The notes under the pieces: model-generated | Databases searched by the model: none | Seen by the model: the letters and a program-made list of their open reading frames with translations, nothing else | Told to the model about the DNA's origin: nothing | Origin: Phytophthora hibernalis | Taxonomy: Eukaryota > Oomycota > Peronosporomycetes > Peronosporales > Peronosporaceae | DNA: 64,000 bases | Assembly: GCA_012656075.1 (NCBI GenBank) | Contig: JAAKBF010000010.1 | Span: 558,001-622,000 of the forward strand | Direction: 5' to 3' | Translations under genes and position numbers: made by a program | In this document: positions 1 through 11,706 of the stretch, piece by piece | Layout: the number at the start of each line of letters is the position of its first letter | Numbering within the stretch: position 1 is the first letter of the stretch

Positions 1-451
1 AAATTCTAAATGATAGGGTCTTAAAAATAGCTTTTAGTATGAGGTATTGCAGTTTTTGAAAGTGTTACAGGTGAAAAGTAAATGCTATAGTAGGTAAACA
101 TGGATGGTTAAATGGTATGATCGTTAAGCACGTGTGCATTGAAGAGATGTAACGTACGTACAATCTCAAGTGTTTAGTCTTAAGGTGGTATCATACCTTA
201 AGTCACCACTCGACCTTCCCTGTTTTTGTTCGACTAAATGCTGCACATTATGAGTAGATGGGTAGATGTTACATTCGTAGTTGTCCCAGTAGCTTGTTCG
301 GTGCCACGGCAGCTCGATACATGATCCTACAAGGTTGGGTGGCTGGGTTTATCCTGTCGAAGCGATCTTTTGTAAACACCAGACGTGTTTTCACGCGATT
401 TTTCCAGTTGTCAATAACATGACTCAAACCGCATTTACCACTTGACTATCC
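1..451. other. non-coding sequence, nothing recognised
   Basis: I see no open frame of useful length, no RNA gene and no repeat in this stretch. It is AT-rich and ends at the TA target site of the Tc1/mariner element that follows. Confidence 0.5.
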
Positions 452-453
452 TA

Positions 454-1885
454 CACAGCTCAACAAAATGTTTGGGACAGTCACGTTTTAGGCCATATCT
501 CGGCTTCTAGGAGGAGTTAGAGGATAGAATTTAAATATCTTCGTCCAATCAAATAGCAATGATGCATTTGTGACGCTGACCATATTTTGCAGTACGTCAA
601 TAGGCTGGTATACAACCGACCGGATCTGGACAAAACTTTGTGACAAAAAATAACTTGATTTTAGTATTAAAAGGAATGATGGTAATTGCCCTCAACTGTC
701 TTCATTGTCCTATTTCTACTATGGGCCGCGGTCCAAGAATCACTGACGAGGAGCGAGGGCGCATGAAGGGCCGGCATGAGGCTGGCATGGGGGTCCGAGA
801 AATCGCTCGACGTCTAGAGCGATCCTCAAATGGGGTCATCTACGATCTACAAGCCGCAAACACCAAAGCAAAGAAAGGTGGACACCCACGAAGCCTCACC
901 GACCGACAATTGCGCCAGATTGTCCGCTCGGCCGCCACCGTGGAGTACTCGGTGTCTGAGTTGAAGGCCATGTACGGCTTGTCGTGCACGGCGCGTACCA
1001 TACAGATGCTTCTGTCTCAGGTGGACTATTTAGTCTACTCTAAGATGGACCGAACGCTACCGTTAACGAAGCAGCACAAGGATGGACGCCATGCGTTTGC
1101 AGAGCGGCTGTCGGCAGCGGCACAAAAGAGGGTGGTGTGGCCTGAGGCGCCCAACTCGACGTTACATGTCACGGGAAAAGAGGGAAGGTCGTTTGATGGT
1201 ATGGGAGCCTTCGGCACGAAGGGAAAGTCGGAACGAGTGGTGCTTGAAGGACACCAGAACACTGGTCACTACATTGACTCGGCCTCAGAACATATGCTCC
1301 TTTTCGCCCACAATAACTACGGTGCCGATTTCGTCTTTATGCAGGACAATGCCTCGATTCATGACTCGTATGAGACCAAGTCGTTCTTCAAGGAGATCGG
1401 CGTACAGCTACTGGACTGGCCTGCTCGCGCCCCTGATCTCAACCCCATTAAGAATATGGGCCATACTAAGGTAGTCGGGAAGGTTTAGAGTCACGTCAAG
1501 CAGAACCATTCCGTACCTGATCTCACAGCGGCCGTGACGGAGGCATGGAAATCCATCACAAGGAAGGAGCCCCACGATCTCATGGACTCCATGCCATCTC
1601 GATGCTTCGAGGTAGCACATAAAACGGTGATAAGACTCACTACTAGGGAATTACCATCATTTTTTCAATACTAAAATCATGTCATTTTTTTACCAAAGTT
1701 TTGTCGAAATCTGGTCGGTTATATACCAGCCTAACGTTATCGACGTATTGCAAAAGCTGGGCCAGCGTCACAAGCGTTCCTCTCGGCTAATCGGAGGAAC
1801 ATATTTAAATAGCATCCTCTAGCTCCTGCTAGAAGCCGAGATATGGCCTAAAACGTGACGGTCCCAAACCTTTTGTCGTGCGGTG
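454..1885 (+). mobile_element. Tc1/mariner element with about 200 bp terminal inverted repeats
   Basis: The two ends are inverted copies of each other. The left end begins CACAGCTCAACAAAA and the reverse complement of the right end begins CACCGCACGACAAAA; both continue into TTTGGGAC and then GTCACGTTTTAGGCC. Similarity extends inward for roughly 200 bp on each side, up to the transposase. A TA dinucleotide sits directly outside each end (452-453 and 1886-1887), which is the target duplication expected for Tc1/mariner. The single gene inside is a degraded DDE transposase. Ends and duplication are read directly from the sequence; the superfamily follows from the transposase motifs and the TA target. 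The inverted repeats differ by substitutions and small indels, so the copy is not young. Confidence 0.88.
721..1674 (+). pseudogene. degraded Tc1/mariner DDE transposase
   Basis: The transposase should bind the element's inverted repeats and cut and rejoin DNA through a DDE/D active site. From the ATG at 721 the frame starts with an N-terminal helix-turn-helix region (GVREIARRLERSSNGVI). It reaches the second catalytic Asp in FMQDNASIHDS and the third-position motif LLDWPARAPDLNPIKNM near residue 245. The segment that should carry the first catalytic Asp, after KRVVW, is garbled and shortened, and the usual NPIENMW has become NPIKNMG through an indel. An in-frame amber codon at 1486-1488 stops the frame, while homologous sequence continues in the same frame to 1674. 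A longer frame from a GTG at 640 is possible but lies in the inverted repeat. Almost certainly inactive. Confidence 0.85.
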
Positions 1886-1887
1886 TA

Positions 1888-3008
1888 AGGACACCCCTTG
1901 ATTCGCTTCACCATTTTGCAAGTGGCCGAGAAGTTATTCAGGTGGACCCAGACCTTGATTGTTATCATAAGCCAGTGTGAAGGGCATGTATGCAAAGTAT
2001 GAGAACTTCCTTTGCTTTCGGGATGCCTCCCGTAAACATCAAGTCTCTGCAATTTCCTCGCCGCTCAGAGCCGTAAAACCGCTAGCAGAAGATACGCCAT
2101 GACCCACATTAGAGCAACTGGCAACGATTCCGCCAGACAACTCAGTAACAATCCTAATACAGTCAGAAAGGATGGAGGGTCTACAAGGCTTATCTGTTCA
2201 GAGAAGATAGAATTTAACAACATCCAAATTTCTTATGGGGGGTGGAACACCACGTATTGACAGACCCCAACACCATCGAGATGATTTGTTAACCCCCATC
2301 ACTTTTTGCATCAATCGAAGCTGTGCAGTCTCCTAAAGACAGTCAGTGATGTATGGTTGTTGGGCACGCAGTAGTTTTGCCAGACACTGCCTTCAAATAT
2401 ATCTCTGATTATCGCTCTTGACATTCTGATTACCGCCGTTTTGCTCACAAATCGGAGTGCCAAACGAGAGCCTTCCAAATTAAGTACCCAATCAGAAAAC
2501 GTATCAACCCAATTTTCAAGAAATCGGAAAGACCCGACCGACCTACACGAGTCGGACTCGTAGAGAAATAATTCTGACCCCGAAAACTATGTTGTTGTTA
2601 ATCACATTATGGAACGCCAGAACAAAGATGGAGCTCTATTGATGCATCGATCACAATTTCATAAATCGTACTATTCAGGAAGTTATAATACTTCATGGGT
2701 AGCATATCTTATCATCGCAAGCGCTGCTCTCCTTGTCCCTGTGGTCGGTTAAACAGCTTCCGTATTCTTCCCCAATGCAATCAGATAGATCGTCGATAAC
2801 ACATATGTGTTTTGGTTGCTCAACTAGGTTTGAACCAGTTTTATTGATGCAGCCTTGCACCATAGCTCACCTTGATCAACGCCGTTTCTAAACGCGAACG
2901 GATCTCCGAACACTTTGCCCCCTCACTTTACGTTCGCCCACTCGAATTATGTCTGCTATAGGCCAGAGTAATGGGGTGGGGTGAATACAACTTCGTGACC
3001 GGCATCTC
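1888..3008. other. non-coding sequence, nothing recognised
   Basis: There are only short frames on both strands and none resembles a known protein. I found no inverted or direct repeat of note. Confidence 0.4.
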
Positions 3009-3420
3009 TTGCTTTACCAACAATCGTATGAGCTACGTTTCGCCTGGTGTGCTGTTCCAGCCTGGGGTGCCGACTGTGTTTTATTGCTACCATCATCGAA
3101 AAAGGTTAAACACTACATGATGTGTGACCATGAAACAGCCACGGCTGCAAGTCTCATGCATGAAACATTTGATATATATTTAAAGGTGGGAAACAAACAA
3201 AAAATTACCACGGTATGTTCACGAGTACTTCGTGAAATGGATGGGCACGCTCATCGGTTGTTTGCGCCAGCGGAGGCTTACGAACTGCATAATCGTGATG
3301 AGCAATGCAAAATATCACAAGCGCATGCCCCGAAATTGTCCAAAGAAGACAAGTGCTAAGCGAGTACTGAGGAGTCATCATCACGCTTACTCAGATATTG
3401 ACTTTAGCGTGGTGCTTTGA
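3009..3420 (+). pseudogene. DDE transposase remnant (IS630/Tc1-like)
   Basis: A short plus-strand stretch reads HEYFVKWM, then LTNCIIVMSNAKYHKRMP and PKKT. This matches the middle of IS630/Tc1-type oomycete transposases, where the motif is normally DNAKYHK with a catalytic Asp. Here the Asp is Ser (SNAKYHK), so the copy could not be catalytic even if expressed. A frame change is needed just upstream (around 3215-3235) to join the flanking homology. No ends or target duplications are visible. The family call rests on one motif block. Confidence 0.6.
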
Positions 3421-4639
3421 AGCGTGTTTCGACTTGAGCACGATGGACCATACAACGAGTCCTCGTGTCGTGCATAATTGTGGTGGGTGAAGCTTTCATC
3501 AAGATAAATAGTGCATCGACTGTCTGCCTCATCCTTTGTCATCAGAGCTACGCATTTGTCGCGCTTAACCAGCTACGTATTTGTCGCGCTTACTCACGTT
3601 ATTAGCCGACATAGCGTATGATGATCCTGGTTTCTTGCCCTTCTTGCAGCCGCTCCGTTTCACATATCGCGAAACTGAGCGAGCAGCTGCGTTGACGTCT
3701 TCATTAGACTATGTACCATTAGAAAGCCTGTGTCCACGAGATCATCAGACACGTCCTTGGCTACCGTTCGAGCTCGCGCCTCGCCACGCAGAAGGATAAA
3801 CGACCGTACTACTGCCTCTATCTAGACTATTTGGGATGCGAGAGATTTTATCTAGTTGATTTGCAGAAGCCAACTCGACGCGCACGGCTCCATGTCGAGC
3901 AAAATCAGACAACACATGATCAACATTGTCTTTAGAGCAGCTCATTAAGCGAGTAACCTTCACACCAACAGTCTACTTATTACGCAAATTGACTGCTCCT
4001 GAATGCAGATTCGCCGAGACATCAATTATGTCACGCCACTCTGCTTTTGTCAATATTCCCCGCAGCTCATTTTTAACAAAACTGACTGCACGGTAAGTCA
4101 CACTGACAGCTACTTCGGTGAGTCCAGACATGTCGCCTTCCTGGAGGCGCTGACTTCTTGCTTTCTGCTTAGTGCACGTTTTAAAACCACTCGGAAAGTG
4201 ATCACTCGGAGCACAGCGAGAATGGAGCTATTTTTATTAACTGATGAACTCCATTTTAGGACAAACCTTTCATATTTATTCACTAATATGTTTAGGAGTA
4301 TATTATGAATTTGCCACGAAAATCTGGCTGGTGGTTGGCGCTGATAGCTTTCAGGCTAGGGGAATATTTCATTTTAAGGTGTTGTAGCGAGGTGTCAGCG
4401 CAAAGCGCTGCAAATAGCAACATAATCAGTCGTTTGTGCGAGGCAGGGGTCCAGAAAATAGAGAGGTCAAGTTTCGTGCATTACATCTCGTTTTCCATTA
4501 TCTCCAAATGGTTTCCCGATAATGATAATGTAATAGAACATGAGACGTTTAGCAAACTTCCACTAAAAGTTTGCATTAAGCCAAAACACGAGAAAATGAC
4601 CATCACTCTCGTTGAAGTGATTTTATTTGAGTTTGAAGC
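3421..4639. other. no recognised gene; short 25 bp tandem duplication
   Basis: No frame here resembles a known protein. At 3546-3595 a 25 bp unit (AGCTACGCATTTGTCGCGCT and five more bases) is present twice in tandem with a few differences. The rest looks like unique, decayed sequence. Confidence 0.4.
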
Positions 4640-5650
4640 ATGAATGCACCTCTTACGGCTGTGCTAACGGAAGAAGATGAAGACCTCCTTGCCCAGCTGA
4701 TCCACGCCGAGATGGATAAGAAGGTTGAGGAACAGATATCCATACCGGCGGTCACGTTCAATTTACAATCGAACCAAACATGCCAATCATGTCCTTCCAC
4801 CGACAAGAATATGACAATCGCCTTAAAACGATGCAGAACGCCTCCCGGCTGGGGACATTGACGCCTTGAGCCGTCGGTATGAGCACATAAAGTCTCAGGA
4901 AGCCATGGATGTCTTCGACTTGCTGACGTTTCAGGCGAAAGCGATATCAGCAGATTGGTTCTGGAGCGCTCAGTTGGCGTACTTTGTTCAGTGTTCCTGG
5001 TTATGGTTGGCATAATTTAAGACAAGATCAAAGTTAAGATGGCATTTGACGCGGATATGATTGATCAGTGCTAGGTTTAATGCACCCTCCGCGTTCACGA
5101 GAGATCAGGTACCCTCGACAGCTGCGTTGGTCTTATCGACGGCACCGTCAGAGCCTTTTGTTGTCCTACCTACCATCAGCGTCAAGCCTACAATGTCCAC
5201 AAGAGGAAGCATGCGCTTCAATACCAAAGTGGCGTAATGGCCAATGCGCTTCAATACCAAAGTGGCGTAATGGCCAATGGTCTCATCGTTTCGATGACTA
5301 GACCACTGGAGGAGACGGCATGACATTGTACTGCTGAACGCCAGTGGATTTGGAAACAAGATAAAGTCCGCGTTTCCAAACTACTACGTCTACGGTGACC
5401 CGGTGTATCCACTTCGAGCTGGATAATCCGGCCATTTAAAAACCGGAGATTGACACGCCAGCAGTAAGCGTTCAACAAAACACGAGTGCTTCTCGTGTGT
5501 GTGTTGAGTGGGCGTTCGGCTCAATTATACAGCAGTGGGCATTCCTCTATTTCAAAAAACTTGAAGATATCATTATCTCCAGTTGGAAAGCTCTACGTTC
5601 TCGCTGCACTCCTGACCAACTGTCGCTCATGCACTCACGGTAGCAATCTT
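4640..5650 (+). pseudogene. PIF/Harbinger transposase remnant (DDE_Tnp_4-like)
   Basis: Several frames together spell a Harbinger transposase. The N-terminus opens at the ATG at 4640 with an acidic segment (TEEDEDLLAQLIHAEMDKK). A core block follows near 5135-5300: DGTVRAFCCPTYHQRQAYNV, where D is a catalytic Asp, then QYQSGVMANGLIVSM. A later block around 5360-5570 reads YGDPVYPLR, IIRPFKNRRLT, VEWAFGSIIQQW and FLYFKKL, with the third acidic residue in VEWAFG. At least four frame changes and stops separate the blocks, so it is dead. A Myb/SANT-like gene lies convergently about 230 bp downstream; autonomous PIF/Harbinger elements often carry exactly this pair. I did not find terminal repeats. 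Confidence 0.75.
5213..5278 (+). repeat. 33 bp exact tandem duplication inside the Harbinger transposase
   Basis: The unit GCGCTTCAATACCAAAGTGG plus 13 more bases occurs twice back to back without a mismatch. It equals 11 codons (ALQYQSGVMAN) and so keeps the frame. An identical pair implies a recent slip event in an already decaying gene. Confidence 0.9.
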
Positions 5651-5879
5651 ACGAGCAAGACGTTTGGTACTTCGATCCCACCACTTCACGAATATCTTTG
5701 CTCATTCCCCGTCACCTCCGCCGAACCCGTCGACCCCACCAATAATTCCATGAACGTGGGCCATAATGCTATAAACGACTTATGCTAAGCGCTTGCTTAC
5801 GATGCTGGCGTAAAACCCTCACTCGATATATTAAAAATAAAAAGCGAAATGCAATCGTCCGCGAGGATTGCTTAAAGCT

Positions 5880-6952
5880 TCAGAAGCTAAACTCTTTCGG
5901 TTGAGATTGGAGCTGTTGTAGCATTGTCATCATAAGCTGGCGCTGCTCTTTGTCGGACTCTAGCTTCTGACGCTTGGGTTCCTGCTTGTTCTCAAGCTTC
6001 TTCAGCTTCAGTTCCCGACCAACTACAATCTACCGTATTTTGACCTCTCGTTTAGCCGACAGTTCCCGTTAATGAGCTTCAAGCTCTGTTCTCCGCGCTT
6101 CTAACTCCTCCTTTCGTAGCGCCATATCATCACCATGACGTCTCTGCTTCTGTACGTTAAATTCCTTCAAGATGGTCACGCTCGATTTCCTTCTTCCGCC
6201 ACCAAAGACCATGTTTTGCATGGAAATCTCTCGAATTTGCTCTCCTGCCGTGGCGTCCGCCGCATCAGATTCTGGCTGGTCCTCTTTTTGTTTATCTTGC
6301 GTTGATTTTCATCTTGGCGCTTACAGTACTCACGAACGAGTTGGTCTCGCTCAGACTCCCATTCACAGATGTCTGCATAAAAGAACGGATGTAAAAAATG
6401 GTTGGATAGCTCCATATTCACATACGTTCCAGAGCTGCGGGCGCTCTGAGCCTCTTTGCTCTTGTAATCCTTGACAAGCCGGCTGAGACGATTGCGCACA
6501 CTCTCCAGCGAAGCCTTAATTCCACCTTCTTTCATTCGGCCGTGCATCTCTTCCCATCGCTCGCTAACCTTGAATGTTCCTTCTCCAAACAGACCATCTT
6601 CGCCGAGAATTTCTGACAACATGTCGATGTCGTTCTGCTTGCTGAATGCAAATCGCTTCTTCCTCTGCGTCGTTTTAGTCTTGCGGGGGCACTTCTTGCC
6701 GATGGCACGCTTCTTACCCACTCCGCTCTTGTTACCGCCCCGCTTCACATTTCCGCCCTTCGTGCGATGGCCCCCAGAACTGTTTCCTGTCTTCTTTCTT
6801 TCGGACGTAGCAGCTCCATCCTCGTCATTTTCACTATAGCTTCTTCCGGCAGCATCGCCGCCGCCTTCAGAAGAGTCATCACCCGATACACTGATAGCGT
6901 CGTCGGATAGCAGGCTCCTGTTGTAAAGATCAGTGAGCTCCTCCAGTGTCAT
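5880..6952 (-). pseudogene. Myb/SANT-like DNA-binding protein, probably the Harbinger accessory gene
   Basis: The main frame runs from the ATG at 6952 to 6176 (258 residues). Residues 1-50 are acidic and Ser/Gly-rich. Residues 50-100 are basic with Lys/Arg/Gly clusters that could serve nuclear entry. Residues 100-200 form a helical domain with SERWEEMHGRM and SVRNRLSRLVKDYKSKEA spacing, typical of Myb/SANT-like domains in oomycete transposon-linked proteins. The frame ends at a TGA at 6176, but a coiled-coil tail rich in Glu, Lys and Gln (ALRKEELEARRTELEAH, then KLKKLEKKQEPKRQKLE) continues in the next frame to about 5880 with two further stops. The gene faces the transposase at 4640-5650. 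I infer that both belonged to one element. The 258-residue part could still be translated. Confidence 0.6.
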
Positions 6953-8480
6953 GGCCCTTGGAGGTGTGTGTCCTGCTTACTTTGCTCGCGGAATGCGGAA
7001 TGGTAAATCCACACGTCAACTTCAACCCTTTGAATCCGATATATTTAGGCGATCGCTATAAAGAGGATATACGTTCCTAGGTCTATAATGCATGGAATTC
7101 GTCCGCATTATAATGGATTTCTTGGCGAACGGCAGTCTAGGGTTGGGGGGCGAGCTTATTTTAGGCATTTTTTAATGCAAAGCGTAATGGAATGTACGAA
7201 ACTAAACCTCTCTAATATCACATCAATTGACAAAATAGCAAAACCAATATTAGCAAAATCAGATTGATGCTGTCGGGTCTGTTAATACAAAACCCAATTA
7301 CTTTTAAACCGGCGAAATACCAAATCGGCGAGTTGACCGCCTTATCGTTAAATGTACCGCTTAACCGACGTTAGACGCTTTTAAAAGACAAAGTAGGCGG
7401 CTGTACCAACAGGGGGCGCCAATTTTTTAAGGGGGTTTGATGTGTTCCATCTGTTTAATTTTGTATACACCGTCGCTTATAAAACCATAAACGTCAGGGC
7501 CATTAACAATTGCGGAATACTAAACCAAGCGATTTTCACGCACCTGGCACTAATAGCAAATAATTGAACATGCTATGCCACATACGATAGGAAACCCAGG
7601 TACAGTCAATTTTAGTAAATGAATTTTTGTGTCTTTAATATGAACTCCCCGCCCTCCTCCGCTTCTAGTCGTACCACGTGGCTATTTCAGACTTTCAGGC
7701 GAAACGTTAAGAAAGTTTACAAAAGCTAGAAAAAAGGCTGGTCTGTTCGATACGATACAACATTATTGTGCTTTACGATGCTTTTGTCGTTTTCACTTAA
7801 CCGGTTGCTCAAATTATTATAACTCGATGTTTATAAACGGCACACATCTATGTATCTATCTCGGGCAGACAATACTACGGGCTACGACAAAACAAATAAC
7901 CATCGTGGTCGATTTCCTGATCGATCTATTACATCAATCACGACCTATCTCAAATCGATGCATTTTACGTGTTTAAGAACGCAAATCAATGTCGCTCTAT
8001 TAATTCCACGTTGGCCTCACTGTAACACCAAATATCTGGTCTGGATATTCTTTATGTAGGCCATAAAACGGAGCGACATTTAAGCTGAAAAGTTAACAAT
8101 GTATAAATAGATATATTAACACGGTGCAAGATGATCATGCTCAGTGTAGTAGCTCCTCTTTTCCCGAAGCCACACAGAGGACACAACGCGTTTCAGACCC
8201 GCTGTGAGCAGCACCAGTAGTAGTAATTGCACCATCGCTGTGGCTAGTTTCCAGTCATTTGCACCTATTCATATCTGTGTCAAGTTCCGCTTTTGAATGC
8301 TTCTCGTTTGCCTTGCGCCAGGGTTGCAGTTGTCAGCTGCAACTTCATGAAGATGACATGGTCGTGGTAGGCTTCTGTATTGCATACAGTCTCGTTGTAG
8401 TTAAAGATGCGACACAGGATTTGCTATTCTTACACTGTCCACGAAGACGACGTTCCATGCTGAAATCCGTAGACATCAGC
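6953..8480. other. AT-rich intergenic stretch, nothing recognised
   Basis: No frame above about 70 residues and no recognisable motif. I saw no inverted repeats or RNA gene. Confidence 0.4.
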
Positions 8481-8552
8481 CTCATTCTCGAATGACGATG
8501 TCAAGTCGGGACCCGAGCCCGCAATTGAGATTGTCAACGTATTCACAGGACG

Positions 8553-8804
8553 TTAATGAGTCGTCAAGCGAAGGTCATTTGGCTTGTTTGCCATCGGCAC
8601 GAGCACTGCTGCAACGGCCCACAAACTCATGTTGTTCCGACGCACAAATCCCATCTTTTCAAGTAGACGGACGTCGTCTCGAAGGAATGCAGCTTCGGCC
8701 TGCACATAACGGCGGTGTCGTGCACGGAGCGGCTGATCATGTGTACGTAGCGTGATCCTTGACATCTGCAGATGGATCAGCGAGAAGATCGATTTGAAAA
8801 CCAT
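8553..8804 (-). pseudogene. Gypsy-type reverse transcriptase fragment
   Basis: The minus-strand frame contains LRARHRRYVQAEAAFLRDD, then VRLLEKMGFVRRNNMSLWA and VLVPMANKPNDLRLTTH. This order (basic RY, E-FLR, LE-GFV-N-S-WA, then K...RLT) matches the fingers region of Ty3/Gypsy reverse transcriptase just before the RPVN block. Nothing upstream or downstream extends it convincingly; the YxDD block is not found. It lies on the same strand as the gag-like ORF at 11707-12701, so both may derive from one element, but 2.7 kb separate them. Confidence 0.55.
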
Positions 8805-9080
8805 CTTCGTACTTCAGAACTGCCTCCCGCAGATACGGCAAATATCCTTTATGAATGCACCAGTTATCGGCACTCCAGACGAACTGGAATTACCCTCGAG
8901 CTCGTCTAGTGAAAATTGTAATGTGGTAGATGCATCGGAGGTGGAGCAAGTGCAACTACCTATGAGACTGATATATCACCTCAATTACATTTGACACTTT
9001 TGGGAAGGGCTGAATCGACCGATCTTGCATTTAAGTCTATTTTGGATGAAAATGTAGCGAAGGCTGAGTGACAACCAGAA

Positions 9081-9790
9081 GTGTCCAGAATGTGTCGTCA
9101 CTTATCTCTGCAGCTTAATATTGATGCATTTCGTGCTGAGGCACCTTACATTGAGTTTGCGTCACGCGGACGTCAACTGGCTGTGCGTCAAATTCAATGG
9201 GGTGGTATACCGTTTACTAGATCTACAAACAATGAAGCGAACTCGTCTTGTGAAACTGTCGAAATGCTCGCGTCAACTATTTTAAATTTGTGTGGCAAAA
9301 AGATTGATGCGTTTCGAGTCAAGTGTAATAAAGCTCGTGGTGTCCCCATTTCTCGCAAGAACATCGTCGTCACAGCGTGTGACACAACATACACAATTGA
9401 AGCGTTGGACGCGACGGTCTGCTGGAAGCGACTTCTATAGCGCTTGATAGCGCTCTGAAGTGGGAGGCAGCAGAAAAATACGCTACGTTTACTCCTGGTG
9501 TTAGCTGTGAGACCGAGTTGCGAATGCCCTCTGAAAACATGCGTATTCATCTACTTCATCTTCGAGTGCGTCATGAACATTGGTGCCTGCTAAAAAATTG
9601 GAAAAGAGCAACTGGACGAAGCTTGTTTAGACAGAACACGCGTCTGTCTTATTCGACAATATCGGAAAATCCGTCTGCAGTAGCTCTTCCTTCAAACGTA
9701 CTCCGCCTGCCGGAATGGGATCTCGATGTAACACGGGACCAGAGTGCGCTCAGCTACACCAAGAAACAGACGACCCCATCCTCACTCTAA
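9081..9790 (+). other. two adjacent unrecognised frames, possibly a broken gene
   Basis: Frames at 9081-9440 (119 codons) and 9518-9790 (90 codons) lie close together and may be parts of one decayed gene. The first is unusually open and contains ASRGRQLAVRQIQWGGIPF and CNKARGVPISRKNIVVTACD. I do not recognise either part and no domain or signal peptide stands out. They could be chance frames within retroelement debris. Confidence 0.25.
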
Positions 9791-10111
9791 GATTAAGCCC
9801 TTGTTTCCTTCGAGAAACTATCGTTACAAAACTTAAAGCCCATGAGCTTTGAGAGACAACTACAACTACGGCGTCGGTGTTCATCTCTTCATCGAGTCAT
9901 GCGTTAACGGTAGTGTGCGGGACGCGATGTAGTATTTCAGGTTTCGATACCTTGCCATGAACATTGCAGCTCTAAACGAGTAAATTAACACTACCATTCT
10001 TCTATCCAACAGTATACACGATAAACTGTCTGATTCATTTTGGCGTCGGCAAGGAGCAGACGGAAGTCGGCTAGCATACTAGGAGTTATCGACAGCGACG
10101 ACGAACATCCC

Positions 10112-10450
10112 TCACTTGAAGCAGAACTTGTTCCACCACTGGACCATAGCAGCATCTGGGGACACTTGTCCAGCAGCGTGCTCTTCTCTTGCAAATGCGT
10201 CTTGATCTTCGATCGTCCTCCTCCTCTTCTCGTTTTGATAACCCCTGTATGCTCTCTGTACAATGTCTAGCTAGCTTGTCTCATATCCGTAGCCGAGTGT
10301 CCTCCGGCCTTCGAGTCCTTCACAAGACGCATAGCCGTCTTCTTATCCAGGCTCTTGATGACCCGTTGCAGCTTCGGCACGTTCTCCCCACGCTTCTGTG
10401 CTTGCAGCGGCATCGCGCTATCACGAGTGCGAGTCGGCTGCTTCGCCCAT
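10112..10450 (-). pseudogene. broken small basic protein, function unknown
   Basis: Reading from a minus-strand ATG at 10450, successive frames spell a short basic protein: KLQRVIKSLDKKTAMRLVKD, a central charged segment, then EEHAAGQVSPDAAMVQWWNK close to a stop near 10112. Two stops follow the ATG early and at least two frame changes are needed. I do not recognise the family. The overall pattern (basic helix, EE-rich stretch, W-W pair) looks like a genuine protein rather than noise, but support is thin. Confidence 0.3.
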
Positions 10451-11706
10451 TTTCGTTGTGGGTTTATAGCCGGTTATTGAAATTCATTTGGTGGCCCAAA
10501 AAGCTAAAAAAGACGAGGAGCTCCCGATGGGGCTGGTTCGCGTCACTGGGTCTGGTTAAATAAGGGGCTAACGAAACAATCTGATTGGATATTCGCGTTT
10601 ATAAAAGATTCGTAAGGATAGGTCAAATTGATTTCCCTTTACTCGATAGTTGATCAAGTTAAATGGAAAAGGCCACTACCATATGGTATCCTCCTTTTAA
10701 CTAAACCCGACGGACGAACAAGGCCTTTAGCGATCCCCAATTGGTCGTTCCCTCGGATATTGGGGCGCCGAACATAGGTGTGCCACCCTCCTATCCTTCT
10801 TGACAAATCTGCGTTTCCGTTCTATAGAGTCTTGACGCCACGGTAGCTCCATGCGTTCCGCGCTCGCTGATAGTGTCCCAACTTGGAGGATTTTGTCCTG
10901 GTTCATCGGGTTTGTAGCTTTTAGTCGTAGATGGTTTAATCTTATTCCTTCCGTTGTTCGTCCTTCTAGCGATACTGGCGTTCCTTCCTCATGATACCCC
11001 ATGAGGCGAGGTAAATTCATCGCGTTCTGCTGGTAGACGGTGTTCCTAGAAATCTGTTGAGGCCTCATTTATACTCAGCCATGGTCAGGCGCGTGACCTC
11101 TGAATCGCAGATTGAAGAGTACGTACACAGTATTTGATAAGGTATGTTGTGCGAAGAGATTTCGGACGTACAAAGAGAGGATCACACTAAAAGCCGCCGC
11201 CAAACTTGCACGCCAGATCGATACTGAGAATTGGGGCTGAACCATTTTAAATTTTTAATAAGTGTCGATACGATGACCAAATTGCAGGAGCATCGAGCGA
11301 TTATTCGCTCAGTTCGTTTTTGACATCATTCCGAAAACGGAATATTTCTGTTAAGTTGGCGCCAAATTTGGCACCAGCGTAATTAATGGCTATGGGAGTC
11401 GATGGATTAGACAGGAGATATGCCGATTATACGATACCGATATTGAGGGATAAACCGATTGCAATCGGTATCGGCCATCAGACTCTCGGCTGATGGGTTC
11501 GGATCGCGATGTATTAGTATGGTGGTACCTGGACGATGTAGATCACGCCTAAAATGAACTTACCGGTAAGGAGCCAGTAACCTCCCCCGTCTAGGTTCTC
11601 CTATTATTAGTCAAGCTGAATTGGCTACAGGAACCGGCGGTGCCGGTGGGGGCAGACCCGCCATTCCTCTCGCGAGGGCTTCCATAGCGTGCTGGAACAT
11701 GTGCGC
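10451..11706. other. non-coding or decayed retroelement sequence
   Basis: A minus-strand frame at 10727-11068 is open for 113 codons from a GTG or ATG but shows no motif I can name. The remaining sequence has no useful frame. Position between an RT fragment and a gag-like ORF on the same strand suggests retroelement debris. Confidence 0.3.

Noticed and set aside
640..720. Longer Tc1 transposase frame from a GTG at 640
   Set aside because: GTG is not a normal eukaryotic start and this part lies within the inverted repeat; ATG 721 fits the domain.
6471..6839. 122-codon plus-strand frame rich in Pro and Phe
   Set aside because: It is the antisense shadow of the Myb/SANT-like gene.
9194..9550. 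118-codon minus-strand frame
   Set aside because: Overlaps the more open plus frame at 9081-9440 and contains no motif.
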